64,000 nucleotides of DNA from Pelagicoccus enzymogenes. GTDB taxonomy: Bacteria; Verrucomicrobiota; Verrucomicrobiia; Opitutales; Opitutaceae. How positions within the stretch are numbered: position 1 is the stretch's first letter; every line of letters begins with the position of its first letter. Below the pieces are notes generated by a model. That model searched no databases, was not told where the DNA came from, and saw only the letters and a program-made list of their open reading frames with translations. A program made the translations under genes and the position numbers. Shown one piece after another: positions 16,845 to 26,305 of this stretch. Location: assembly GCF_014803405.1 (NCBI RefSeq), contig NZ_JACYFG010000006.1:7501-71500 (forward strand). Reading direction: 5' to 3'.

Positions 16845-18278
16845 CTAGAGGCCCTCTTCGAGAGGCTTTTCCCTTAGGCAAAAGGCGAGTTCGAATACCG
16901 CTCCACTATAATCCGTATCCACATACCTGAGACTGCCCCCGATGTGTCTCGCCAGTTGAGAACTTATCGCCAAACCGATTCCCGCGCCCCCACTCTTTCC
17001 GCTGTTCATGGGCGCGAAGAGACGATCTCGCAAGCTAGGCTGAACTCCCTTCCCGGAGTCGCTTACGATCAGGCTGGCACTCTCTCCGTCGCTCGCCAAT
17101 TCCACGAGCACCCAGCCTCCATCGGGCGTCGCTTCCAACGCGTTTTTCACCAGATTCGAAACCACGAGGCTTACGATGCTGCTGACCGAATTATCCATAG
17201 CCAAATCGCCCGGGCCCGTTACGGTAAAAGCGATCGATCTCGCCGCAGCCTTGGCCGCGAATCGCGATTCCAAGGCATCGAACAGGTCGCTAGCATGCGT
17301 TTCGTAGGACAAACCGCTGCTGGCGTCCTGCAGCACGGCAACGACTTCCTCGACCATGCGCTGCATCCGTTCCGCTGCCTCGCTCGCTCCCCTCCACTCC
17401 TCTTCGTCCAGCGTGGTATCGCCCGCCCTGCGAGCGCTCACCACCTGTCGCAAGCCAGCCAACGGGTTCTTGATCCCGTGAATCAAATGGGCCGTAACCG
17501 ACCCCACTGCCGACGTACGAGCGAGCATCGCCAGCTCCGCGTTTGCCCGCTTCAAGCGAGCGGCATGCCGCAGCACACGAGCATTCGCCTCGCTCAACCT
17601 TCGCCAAGCCAGCCAAAACAACACGAAGATGGCCAGACCGCCCAGGCCCACGGCCACCGCAGCCTGACGCATCAGGCGTTGGTCCAGCACCGCGAACTGT
17701 CGTGCCAGCGAACTTCCATCCATCAAGTAGCGCGCCGTGCCCAAGGATACCGCTCCATCGGAACTGCGTAGCGGAAGATAGATGTCGGATACCGCCACCA
17801 AACGGTCCGCCGCAAAATCTACGTCAACAAAGTCCGACAACCAAACGTCCGGAGAAAATTGGGAACTCAATTCCCCCTCGGCGAGCTCCGCCAAAACCTG
17901 TTCAGGAAGGTTACGCTCAATCAAAGAGCCAGAGGAACTCTGCGAAAGCTCGCCATTCGCATCAAACAGCTGCACCGCAAAAACGCCCTCCACGGAAGCC
18001 GTTTCCAGCAAGGCTCCCCACAGTTCGATTTCCCCAATCGCCTCAAACTCGAAAACCAAGTTCGCGTCCCTTTCGACTTGGGCAATTTCGTTGCGTACCA
18101 ACAAATTCAATACATGCGAGTCAACGTCCCGCAGCTGGGATCGAATATCGTCCCTCACCGAAAAGGTAACCAAAGTTACCACCGTCGCAAACACGATGAG
18201 GAGCCCGAACAAGACACCAAGACCCAAAGTCATGGGGCGTCCAGATTCACCTAAGCTCTCGTCGTCGTTCCTGCGCAT
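16845..18278 (-). CDS. Membrane sensor histidine kinase
   Basis: A 477-residue kinase. Membrane helices at about 17-40 and 206-226 enclose a periplasmic sensor of about 160 residues (LLRN...RYLMDGSS, dCache-like in pattern). A short linker precedes the dimerisation domain, with phosphoacceptor H267 in HGIKNPLAG. The ATP-binding domain has the N-box NLVKNALEATPDG, G1 SDSGKGV and G2 GAGIGLAIS. No response regulator lies next to it. The nearest orphan regulator is the NtrC-type protein at 28323-29735, and pairing with it is possible but unproved. The exported coiled-coil gene lies upstream on the same strand, 173 bases away. Confidence 0.9.
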   Translation of the reverse strand: MRRNDDESLGESGRPMTLGLGVLFGLLIVFATVVTLVTFSVRDDIRSQLRDVDSHVLNLLVRNEIAQVERDANLVFEFEAIGEIELWGALLETASVEGVFAVQLFDANGELSQSSSGSLIERNLPEQVLAELAEGELSSQFSPDVWLSDFVDVDFAADRLVAVSDIYLPLRSSDGAVSLGTARYLMDGSSLARQFAVLDQRLMRQAAVAVGLGGLAIFVLFWLAWRRLSEANARVLRHAARLKRANAELAMLARTSAVGSVTAHLIHGIKNPLAGLRQVVSARRAGDTTLDEEEWRGASEAAERMQRMVEEVVAVLQDASSGLSYETHASDLFDALESRFAAKAAARSIAFTVTGPGDLAMDNSVSSIVSLVVSNLVKNALEATPDGGWVLVELASDGESASLIVSDSGKGVQPSLRDRLFAPMNSGKSGGAGIGLAISSQLARHIGGSLRYVDTDYSGAVFELAFCLREKPLEEGL

Positions 18279-18451
18279 TACCTAGCTAAGTCCAACGGCA
18301 TCAGCCGTTAAAATCAAGACTCCGCATTGCCCCGTCCCGAGCAGGCATGAGCCCCCTCGACTCAAGCCCAAAGCAAGGACGCGGCCGAACCCACTCCGAC
18401 CGCGCCCACTCCTATGTGTGACGGCTTCTGATTGAAGCAAAACGTACCCCA

Positions 18452-19336
18452 TTAATTCCTCGATCGACGCGGCTCCGGCTGCCCGGCCCGCATGTCCTCC
18501 ATGACCTGACGTCGGCGCTGCTTGATCTCGTCGTGCAACTGTCTCAACTCTTCCAGCAACGCTTGACGGTAGGCCTCACGCTCTTCGGCGCTGAGGTTCT
18601 GCATTTCCTCGCGGGCCTGGCGCTGTCGAGCTCTCACTTGATCCCGCAGAGACGCCATGTCGCTCCTGAGATCGTCGAGCTCCAACGGCAATTCGTCGCG
18701 AGAAGCCATGCGATCGTCGCGACCTTCCCGCATCAAATCCCTTACCTGCTTCGCGAGTCGCTTCTGCTTGGCAATCACGTCCGCGTTGGCGCGATTAAAC
18801 TGCTCGCGAGCGGCTTTCAACTCCTCTCGCGTTGGATTCTGCCCCAGAGCCGCGCGGGCTTCCTTCCAAGCGGCTCCCAGAGCGACCTGAGACTGCGTGT
18901 ACTCGGCGTAGATGGCCCGCGCCTGTTCTCCCCAGACCGCGTCTTCGATCGCGCCTCGCACCCCCGAGCGAAGGTCGCGAATCAAGGCAGAACGCAATTC
19001 CCGCGAGGCTCTGATTTCTTCAGCGTATTCCTTTTGGAATGCCTCTCGGGCCACTCGAATCTCTTCTGCCGTGGCATCATCTCCCGGCCGGTAATGCTCG
19101 ATCCAAGCGTTTCGAACCGCCGCCTGAGAGCGACGCAAAGCCAGCACTCGCTCACGAATCGATTCAGGAGCTTCGTCCGGATTCTTGAGCCACTGCGCGA
19201 TCAGGTGTTCGTCCCGCTGAAAACGGTGCTTGGGCATTTCTCGCTCTTCTCCTCCGCTCGTTTGCGCCTGCGAGACTGCAACGAGCGAAAGCAAAGCGGC
19301 GCCGAGCAAAGCTAATATTTTTCCACCACGTTTCAT
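18452..19336 (-). CDS. Exported coiled-coil protein of unknown function
   Basis: A 294-residue protein. The signal peptide is clear (about 1-24, KILALLGAALLSLVAVSQAQ), so ATG 19336 was chosen although the frame is open 70 codons upstream. The mature part is nearly all charged helix, rich in Arg, Glu, Ala and Gln (REELKAAREQFN, QRRRQVMEDM), and probably forms a coiled coil in the periplasm. This resembles Spy/CpxP-like helical proteins only in a general way; no LTXXQ signature is evident. It lies upstream of a sensor kinase on the same strand, which suggests, but does not show, a role in signal sensing. Confidence 0.75.
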   Translation of the reverse strand: MKRGGKILALLGAALLSLVAVSQAQTSGGEEREMPKHRFQRDEHLIAQWLKNPDEAPESIRERVLALRRSQAAVRNAWIEHYRPGDDATAEEIRVAREAFQKEYAEEIRASRELRSALIRDLRSGVRGAIEDAVWGEQARAIYAEYTQSQVALGAAWKEARAALGQNPTREELKAAREQFNRANADVIAKQKRLAKQVRDLMREGRDDRMASRDELPLELDDLRSDMASLRDQVRARQRQAREEMQNLSAEEREAYRQALLEELRQLHDEIKQRRRQVMEDMRAGQPEPRRSRN

Positions 19337-19823
19337 TACCTTTATTCCTAACAAAGTCACCGATGCGACCGAGCTCAAGTCTGCATAGCATGCGCCAAAG
19401 CGACCTTGTCTCCTTTTGCCTTTGCCTATCTGTGACTTACGAACTCCCTCGGCGCGAAGTGAAGCCCCTTGCCCCTGGCTACTGGGAAATAGCTCCCAGC
19501 GTAAAAGCAAGCCCGAGCGCTTCCGACGGGTAATAATCACCGACAAAGCATACCATCAACAGCCGGCAAATCCCTACTCACAGGGGACCTAGAGGCTGCT
19601 ACATGGGAATTCCCTCGACTCGACCAATCGCCCGTAGGCGATCAGGCCTAGCTCCCTTACAGAGTTTAAATTTAAATTACTCAGTCACGGTCGCGGGGGT
19701 TGAGACGGCTAAAAATTCACCGATTGCCGGATTCGGTCCCGCCTGCGTCGCTAGCGCCAACTCTCGATCGCAGGTGGAACCGCAACAAAAAGACCTAACC
19801 ACCAACTTACACCGCGAACCCTT
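19337..19823. other. Divergent intergenic region
   Basis: 487 bases between the exported coiled-coil gene (minus) and the giant PA14-DUF1800 gene (plus). It should contain both promoters. An AT-rich palindrome TTTAAATTTAAA lies near 19668-19679. I searched by eye for a sigma-54 -24/-12 element and found none. No small gene or RNA was recognised. Confidence 0.5.
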
Positions 19824-22800
19824 ATGAGAGTTACCCGACTTTTTAGTAGCCGCATCATTCGTTCCGCCTGCACGTCATTGCTATTCGGATACATATCCAG
19901 CCAATCATTCGCCCAAGAGAAGGGGGTGCTGCGCGAAGTTTGGGCTAACCTCGAAGGCTCAGGAATCGAACACCTCATCAACTCGCCCAACTATCCGCAG
20001 GCTCCTACCCTGCGAGACATTCAAGCCAGCTTTTCCGCTCCAGCGAACTTCGGCTCCCACTACGGGACTCGCATGAGGGCTTACCTCACCCCAGTCGCAA
20101 CAGGTGAATACACATTTTGGATACAGGGCGACGACAATTGCGTCCTGTACTTTGGCAACGACGGCTCTGCAAGCTCAGCTCGGCTCATCGCCTCCGTCCC
20201 CGGCTATACGAATTCTAGCGAGTGGGAGAAGTACCCCGAACAACGATCTGCATCGATCACGCTGGTTGCTGGCCAAAGCTACTACTTGGAGGCCCTTCAC
20301 AAGGAAGGCGGAGGCAGCGATTTCGTTAACGTTTACTGGGATCTTGCCGGCAGCTTCGATCGAAGCCCCATTCCTACGGAACGTCTCACGCCATTTGAAA
20401 ACGCGCCCGCCTACGATCCGGAAATCGATCTCTACGTGGAGGCGGGAGCTCAACAAGACATCTTCCTTCCCGCCAATTCCTACCAGCTTTCCGCCAGCGT
20501 CTTCGCAAGGAACGTATCCAACGAAACCCTCGCGATCGCGTGGAACCAAACCTCGGGAAGCGCTGCCCAAATAACGGGAGCCGACACGCTCACGCCAAAC
20601 GTCGTCGCTTCGTCTGCAGGAGATCGCACGTTCCAAGTATCCATTTCCACACCATCCGAGACAAAAACCGACGAAGTAACAGTCAGGACTCACCGCCCCT
20701 TAGTCGAAGGAACGGGACGCTTTATCCAAGAGCTCTGGCTGGGCGTGGATGGCTCTACGATCGAAGGCCTTCTCGCCCATCCGGACTTTCCAAGCAGACC
20801 TCACACTCTTCGCGAAACAAACAAGCTAGAGGGACCCCGCAATTGGGCAGATAGGTACGGAGCGCGTACCCGCGGAACCATTACACCTCCTGCCACTGGC
20901 CACTACACGTTCTACGTCATGGGAGACGACGACACTGCCCTGTTTCTCAGTAGCGACGAATCTCCCGAGAACAAGGATCTCATCGCCTTCACTCCAGAAA
21001 ACACCGGAGAGAAAGACTGGACAAAATTTCCCGAGCAAATCTCCGAACCCGTTTTCCTGGAAAAAGGCAAAAACTACTACCTCGAACTGCTCTTCGCGGC
21101 CCGCTACGGCAGCGACTTCCACGGCGCTGCATGGAGCATAGAGGGAGGACCGATAAAAACCATCGGCGGCGAATTTTTCGTCGCTCAAACTCCCGCCAAC
21201 CATGCGCCTGATTTCGACACGTTCTCCACTTTCGCCGTGGAAGCAGGTCCAAATCGTACTCTCTACAGTCCCGACAATACGACCGCCCTCTCCGGCAAAA
21301 CCTTGAAGATCCAAGAATCCTACACAGTAGAGTCCGTCGCTTGGACCCAGATTTCAGGTCCAGCGACCGCAACGATTTCATCCGCAACTGAACTTTCCAC
21401 TCCAGTCACGCTTCCCCAAGAAGGCGAGTACCTGTTCGATCTATCCGTTATAGCTAACGGTATTGAAGCATCGGATACAGTTGAGGTAACTAGAAACCCT
21501 CGCCTCAGTTCAGACACTGGCGGATTTACACGAGAAGTTTGGCTTGGCATCAAGGGCGAGTCCGTCGAGGACCTGAGTTCCCTGCCCGACTTCCCCGAAA
21601 ACCCACACATCGTCGACCAGCTCAGCTCCCTTTCCGGCCCCGAAAACTGGGACTACAACTACGGCTCCCGCGCCTCGGGTTACTTGATCCCCACTCGCAC
21701 CGGACCGCACACTTTCTATATCACAGCAGATGATGCCGCCGTTTTGAATCTGTCCAGCGACAGCTCTCCAGCTGGACTCCAAGAGATCGCACGATCCGGA
21801 AGACGCTCCAAAGGCGACTTCCGCGATCCCGAGCAAATTTCCGCTCCGATCGAACTCGTCGCCGGAACCCGATACTTCATGGAAGTGCTGCACAAGCAGT
21901 ACTACGGGAACGATCATTTCCAAGTGTCATGGAGTTTTGGTGACGAACGTTCTCCAGTCCCAATCGGTGGCGGCAATTTGGAACCCAGCAATCCTGACGC
22001 GATCCCGCTCGACTCCAACCTGCCAGAGTACGCATTTGCCGGCCCGGACCGCCACTACTACGCTCCCACCCGAGCCTTCGACCTGACGGGAGAAATTCTC
22101 GAAGTCGGACAGGAAGACAACTTTCGTAAAGTCGCTTGGTCCCACCTGGGCAAAGCGGAAGGTGTTCGTATAGATGATCCATTTTCGCTCTCTGCAAGAG
22201 CATCCGTCCCGGGCGAAGGAACTTACACCTTCCGACTGAGCTTGGAAAGCTCAGGCAAGAGTCACTACGATGACGTATCCATTCGCATACTACCTCCGCT
22301 ATCCCCTGATACTGGCGGAGCGAATCGCGCGGTCTGGCTAAACGTGGAGGGTTCGCCCATCGAAAGCTTGCTCTCGATCGACCCGCTTCTCCGCTCTCCC
22401 ACTTTCGACGACCTAATCCCAAGCCTGGAGACTCCGAGCAATTGGACCGACAACTACGGAACGCACATCATCGGGTACGTCCATCCACCCGCCACAGGGA
22501 ACTTTCAGTTCTGGCTCGCTGGCAATGATGCAGCTGAACTCTATCTGTCACCGGACGAAGCTCCAGAGAACAGCGTTCTCATCGCGTCCATGGAACGCGC
22601 AGTGGGACCGCGCGATTGGGATCGCTACCAAGGCCAGCAATCGGCTGCAGTTCCATTGCAGGCGGGCAAACGATACTTCCTCGAAATCTTGCACAAGGAA
22701 GGCAGCCGATCGGACAACCTAGCTGTCGCTTGGAGCGGCCCCGGACTGAATCCCCGCGAAGTGATTTCTGCCGGATACCTTTCGCCGGTCTATCCCGCGC

Positions 22801-25800
22801 CGAGCGCTCCTCAAGAAATTCTCGTCTTGGCCGGAGCTGACCAAAATATTCGGTGGCCGCTCGATACCGTAGATCTCTTTGCTCGCGTGTACGACCAACA
22901 GGACGGCCCGGAGAGCCTTGAATACCAATGGTCCGCCTCGCACCCTGACGTATCCTTCAATCGCCCGGCGGCGGTCTCCACGCAAGCAAGCCTTCCCGGC
23001 CCTGGAACCTACCCAATAAGCCTCACCGCATCCGACGGCGAACACTTCGCGACTGATACTTTGACAGTTATCGTAGCTCCCGCTTTCAGCGATTCAGTGG
23101 GATCCATCACCCGCGAGGTATGGCTAGATCTTCCTGGCTACCGCTTGGAAGACCTCTTGAATAACGAACGCTTCCCCAGAAGCCCTGACATTGTGGATAC
23201 GATCGACTCCTTCGATCTTCCCCGTCACTGGGCGGACTACTACGGTACCCGCGTTCGCGGCTACCTGATTCCTCCAACAACTGGAGACTACCAATTCTAC
23301 ATTTCCGCAGATGACTACGCTCGAGTATCCATAAACACAGACAGCCAGTCTTTTGAAGGCCTAAAAGAAATCATCGATAGCCAAGGCTACTCTGAGTACC
23401 TCCGCTGGGATCGCCGCGAGGACCAATCATCAGCAATGATTCGACTAAATGCCGGGCATGCTTACCCGATCGAATTGCTACACCGCGAGAAAAACGGGGG
23501 AGATCACGCCGTACTTGCTTGGAGAAAGCCGGGCTCTAGCGAAATTGAAGTAATCTCCGGCCACTACCTAGCTCCTGCAGTGGAAGCGGAGCCCGCTTCT
23601 AAAAACCTCATCGTTTTCGCCCCAGAAGACATCATCCAACGCTGGCCTCAAAATACATTCGACCTGAGCGGTCGGGCCATCGATCTGGCCTACGGTCCAG
23701 AGTCGCTCAAAACCCGCTGGGTGCAGACCTCAGGCCCAGGACAACTCACCCTGAGCTCAACGATCGACCTCGAAACCAACGCCCACGTGTCGGAGCCGGG
23801 TGAATACACTCTTCGCCTCTACGCCTCGGACGGTAGCGAGGAAGTCTACGACGAGATGAAAGTCGTCGTCGAGGAGGCCCTGTCATCGTCCACAGGAGCG
23901 GCCACCCGATCGAAGTTTCTCGAGATATCTGGCGATCGGGTCGTCAATCTCGTCGCCAACCAAAAGTTCCCGAACGCTCCAGACAGCCAAGTACCCCTTT
24001 CGCGATTGGACACCCAAAGCAACAGCGATGGAGACCAGTATGGAACCTTGGTAACAGGATTCATACACCCGCCCGAAAGCGGCAAATACCGTTTCAGCGT
24101 CACAGGAGACGATTGGGTAGAGTTGTGGCTCAGCGTAGACTCGAGCCCCGATAATAAAGCGCTCATCTGCTTCACCCCAGCCGCAACGAATCAAAACGAA
24201 TGGGACAAGTATCCAGAATACCAGACATCGGTTGAGATAGAGCTTCGAGCAGGACAGAAATATTACCTCGAGATCCGCCACAAGGAACACTCATGGCGCG
24301 ACCACTTCGCAGTCGCATGGCTCCGTCCAGATGCGAGTGAAATGTCCATCATTCAAGGAGCGTACCTGTCGCCCCTTGATAAGGACTCCGTAATCGACAC
24401 TCCAGAGATCAAAGTTCTAGGTACGCCTAGCGTCACTCTCGAGGTAGGAGAGACCTTCGTTGATCCTGGATTCATAGCCACCAACAGCGCTGGCCAAAAC
24501 ATTGACGACCAAGTTGTAGTGACCAACCACGTCAACACTGAGGTAGCAGGCACCTATTCGGTACGCTACCAAGTAGTCAACCCGAGCACTGGCTTCGCCG
24601 AAACTGTAGTACGGACCGTAAACGTCGTACCTGCCCAAAGTCATCCAGCCAACTACCCGGACCCCTCGTGTCGTCCGCCCTTGATGGTTGAATGGGAGGA
24701 GCCAGTGCCCGGACAAATCTCCGCCTCTGAAGCGTCACGCTTCCTCGCCCAAGCAACCTTCGGCCCCACCAAACAGGATATCGTACGCGTACAAGAAATT
24801 GGATACGAAGCATGGATCGACGAGCAAATGGCTTTGCCGCCGACCCTCCACATGGAGCAGATGCTGGCATTGCGCCCGGCACTCGATGAACTGGACTTTC
24901 GCGCCTACTCCGACGAGCGTCTCGTCACTTGGTGGACCACTGCCATCACCGCACCCGACCAACTCCGACAACGAGTGGCCTTCGCTCTTAGCGAAATCCT
25001 TGTCCTGTCCGACAAAAACACCTTCGGACGACTCGGCCTGGCAACTGCCAACTACTACGATATTCTCGTCCGAAACGGCCTAGGCAGCTACGAGCAGATC
25101 CTGCAAGAGGTCACAGTCAATCCCCTGATGGGCGAATATCTCACCCTATTGCGTAGCGACAAGGCGTCTCCAGACGAAAACTACGCACGCGAAATCATGC
25201 AACTGTTCTCTATCGGCCTCATTATGCTGAATCCCGATGGTACGCCCCTCTGCGACGTCAATGGACACGAAATTCCAACTTACGACAACGAGCTAATCAT
25301 AGAACTGGCGCGAGCTTTCACAGGGTGGACCTATGCCGGCTCCGAGAATTTCAACTACACGCCTTACGGAGGTACCGACTACTTCTCGCCAATGGTTCCC
25401 TTCGACGAACACCATGACTTTGGAAAGAAGACGCTCACAGGAGGCTACACGCTTCCGCAAGGCCTCTCCCCCACCGAAGACCTGAAACGCTCCGTCAAGC
25501 ATTTCGCTGACCATCCAAACGTCGGCCCCTTCATCGGGTATCGATTGATACAACGTCTCACGACTTCGAATCCAAGTCCCGGATACATCTACCGCGTCGC
25601 TAAAACATACGACAACGACGGCAACGGGGTCCGGGGCAACCTCGCCGCTGTCGTGAAGGCTATCCTTCTGGACCCCGAGGCCCGCGATCCGGAAACATAC
25701 GGTCGCGGTCGGTTCGGAAAACTTCGCGAACCCATCCTACGGCTCACTCACCTGCTGCGCAGCTTCGAGGCCGAGTCCTCAAGCAACCCACCCGTTTTTG

Positions 25801-26246
25801 GACGCTATCCCGTCAGCAACACGACCGACGCATTCGCCCAATCCCCCCTGCAAGCTCCAAGCGTATTCAACTTTTTCTTACCAAACTATGCTCCTCCTGG
25901 ACCATTGATGGACCGCGGTCTCGTGGCGCCAGAATTCGAGACGACCACCGAGATCACGACTGTGGACACCGCTAATTTCTTGCACGAAACCATCGGCTCA
26001 GACGTGCCGATCTGGTGGCGCTACTCCACCTCGATCCGACCAAACCTGTCAGAACTCAACCGTATCGCAGCCGACTCGAACGCTATTCTGGACGAACTAA
26101 ACGTACTGCTCATGTCCGGCGGCCTCTCAACGGAAACCCGAAACATAGTGAAGCGGGTGCTAGACGAAATCGACCAGCCGGAGGAGCGAGCGCGCACAGC
26201 ACTAAAGCTCCTCATCACCAGTCCCGAGTTCTCCATCCAAAAATAG
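19824..26246 (+). CDS. Giant secreted protein: six PA14 repeats, Ig-like domain, C-terminal DUF1800
   Basis: 2140 residues. A signal peptide (about 1-31, ending SFAQ) is followed by six units of about 265 residues, starting near 34, 298, 566, 831, 1093 and 1358. Each has a PA14-like core (REVWLGIKG, YGTRVRGYLIPP, GDYQFYISADD, YYLEILHKEGS) followed by a PKD/Ig-like linker (AGPDRHYYAP, WTQISGP). PA14 domains are beta-barrels that bind glycans. A DUF5011-like Ig domain follows (about 1525-1605, LGTPSVTLEVGETFVDPGF), then DUF1800 (about 1630-2135, ASRFLAQATFGPT, DENYAREIMQLFSIGL). DUF1800 proteins are usually coded beside DUF1501 proteins, as here. The biochemical role is unknown; surface glycan binding or adhesion is the likeliest reading. 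Confidence 0.9.
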   Translation: MRVTRLFSSRIIRSACTSLLFGYISSQSFAQEKGVLREVWANLEGSGIEHLINSPNYPQAPTLRDIQASFSAPANFGSHYGTRMRAYLTPVATGEYTFWIQGDDNCVLYFGNDGSASSARLIASVPGYTNSSEWEKYPEQRSASITLVAGQSYYLEALHKEGGGSDFVNVYWDLAGSFDRSPIPTERLTPFENAPAYDPEIDLYVEAGAQQDIFLPANSYQLSASVFARNVSNETLAIAWNQTSGSAAQITGADTLTPNVVASSAGDRTFQVSISTPSETKTDEVTVRTHRPLVEGTGRFIQELWLGVDGSTIEGLLAHPDFPSRPHTLRETNKLEGPRNWADRYGARTRGTITPPATGHYTFYVMGDDDTALFLSSDESPENKDLIAFTPENTGEKDWTKFPEQISEPVFLEKGKNYYLELLFAARYGSDFHGAAWSIEGGPIKTIGGEFFVAQTPANHAPDFDTFSTFAVEAGPNRTLYSPDNTTALSGKTLKIQESYTVESVAWTQISGPATATISSATELSTPVTLPQEGEYLFDLSVIANGIEASDTVEVTRNPRLSSDTGGFTREVWLGIKGESVEDLSSLPDFPENPHIVDQLSSLSGPENWDYNYGSRASGYLIPTRTGPHTFYITADDAAVLNLSSDSSPAGLQEIARSGRRSKGDFRDPEQISAPIELVAGTRYFMEVLHKQYYGNDHFQVSWSFGDERSPVPIGGGNLEPSNPDAIPLDSNLPEYAFAGPDRHYYAPTRAFDLTGEILEVGQEDNFRKVAWSHLGKAEGVRIDDPFSLSARASVPGEGTYTFRLSLESSGKSHYDDVSIRILPPLSPDTGGANRAVWLNVEGSPIESLLSIDPLLRSPTFDDLIPSLETPSNWTDNYGTHIIGYVHPPATGNFQFWLAGNDAAELYLSPDEAPENSVLIASMERAVGPRDWDRYQGQQSAAVPLQAGKRYFLEILHKEGSRSDNLAVAWSGPGLNPREVISAGYLSPVYPAPSAPQEILVLAGADQNIRWPLDTVDLFARVYDQQDGPESLEYQWSASHPDVSFNRPAAVSTQASLPGPGTYPISLTASDGEHFATDTLTVIVAPAFSDSVGSITREVWLDLPGYRLEDLLNNERFPRSPDIVDTIDSFDLPRHWADYYGTRVRGYLIPPTTGDYQFYISADDYARVSINTDSQSFEGLKEIIDSQGYSEYLRWDRREDQSSAMIRLNAGHAYPIELLHREKNGGDHAVLAWRKPGSSEIEVISGHYLAPAVEAEPASKNLIVFAPEDIIQRWPQNTFDLSGRAIDLAYGPESLKTRWVQTSGPGQLTLSSTIDLETNAHVSEPGEYTLRLYASDGSEEVYDEMKVVVEEALSSSTGAATRSKFLEISGDRVVNLVANQKFPNAPDSQVPLSRLDTQSNSDGDQYGTLVTGFIHPPESGKYRFSVTGDDWVELWLSVDSSPDNKALICFTPAATNQNEWDKYPEYQTSVEIELRAGQKYYLEIRHKEHSWRDHFAVAWLRPDASEMSIIQGAYLSPLDKDSVIDTPEIKVLGTPSVTLEVGETFVDPGFIATNSAGQNIDDQVVVTNHVNTEVAGTYSVRYQVVNPSTGFAETVVRTVNVVPAQSHPANYPDPSCRPPLMVEWEEPVPGQISASEASRFLAQATFGPTKQDIVRVQEIGYEAWIDEQMALPPTLHMEQMLALRPALDELDFRAYSDERLVTWWTTAITAPDQLRQRVAFALSEILVLSDKNTFGRLGLATANYYDILVRNGLGSYEQILQEVTVNPLMGEYLTLLRSDKASPDENYAREIMQLFSIGLIMLNPDGTPLCDVNGHEIPTYDNELIIELARAFTGWTYAGSENFNYTPYGGTDYFSPMVPFDEHHDFGKKTLTGGYTLPQGLSPTEDLKRSVKHFADHPNVGPFIGYRLIQRLTTSNPSPGYIYRVAKTYDNDGNGVRGNLAAVVKAILLDPEARDPETYGRGRFGKLREPILRLTHLLRSFEAESSSNPPVFGRYPVSNTTDAFAQSPLQAPSVFNFFLPNYAPPGPLMDRGLVAPEFETTTEITTVDTANFLHETIGSDVPIWWRYSTSIRPNLSELNRIAADSNAILDELNVLLMSGGLSTETRNIVKRVLDEIDQPEERARTALKLLITSPEFSIQK

Positions 26247-26305
26247 GACCGCACACGGCTAGGAATCAGCCGCCTTACTCATAATCCAACTTCAGAGCAA
26301 TCTCC

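Noticed and set aside
18294-18309. Hairpin AACGGC-ATCA-GCCGTT as terminator of the coiled-coil gene
   Set aside because: The six-pair stem is short and no T-run follows on the minus strand.
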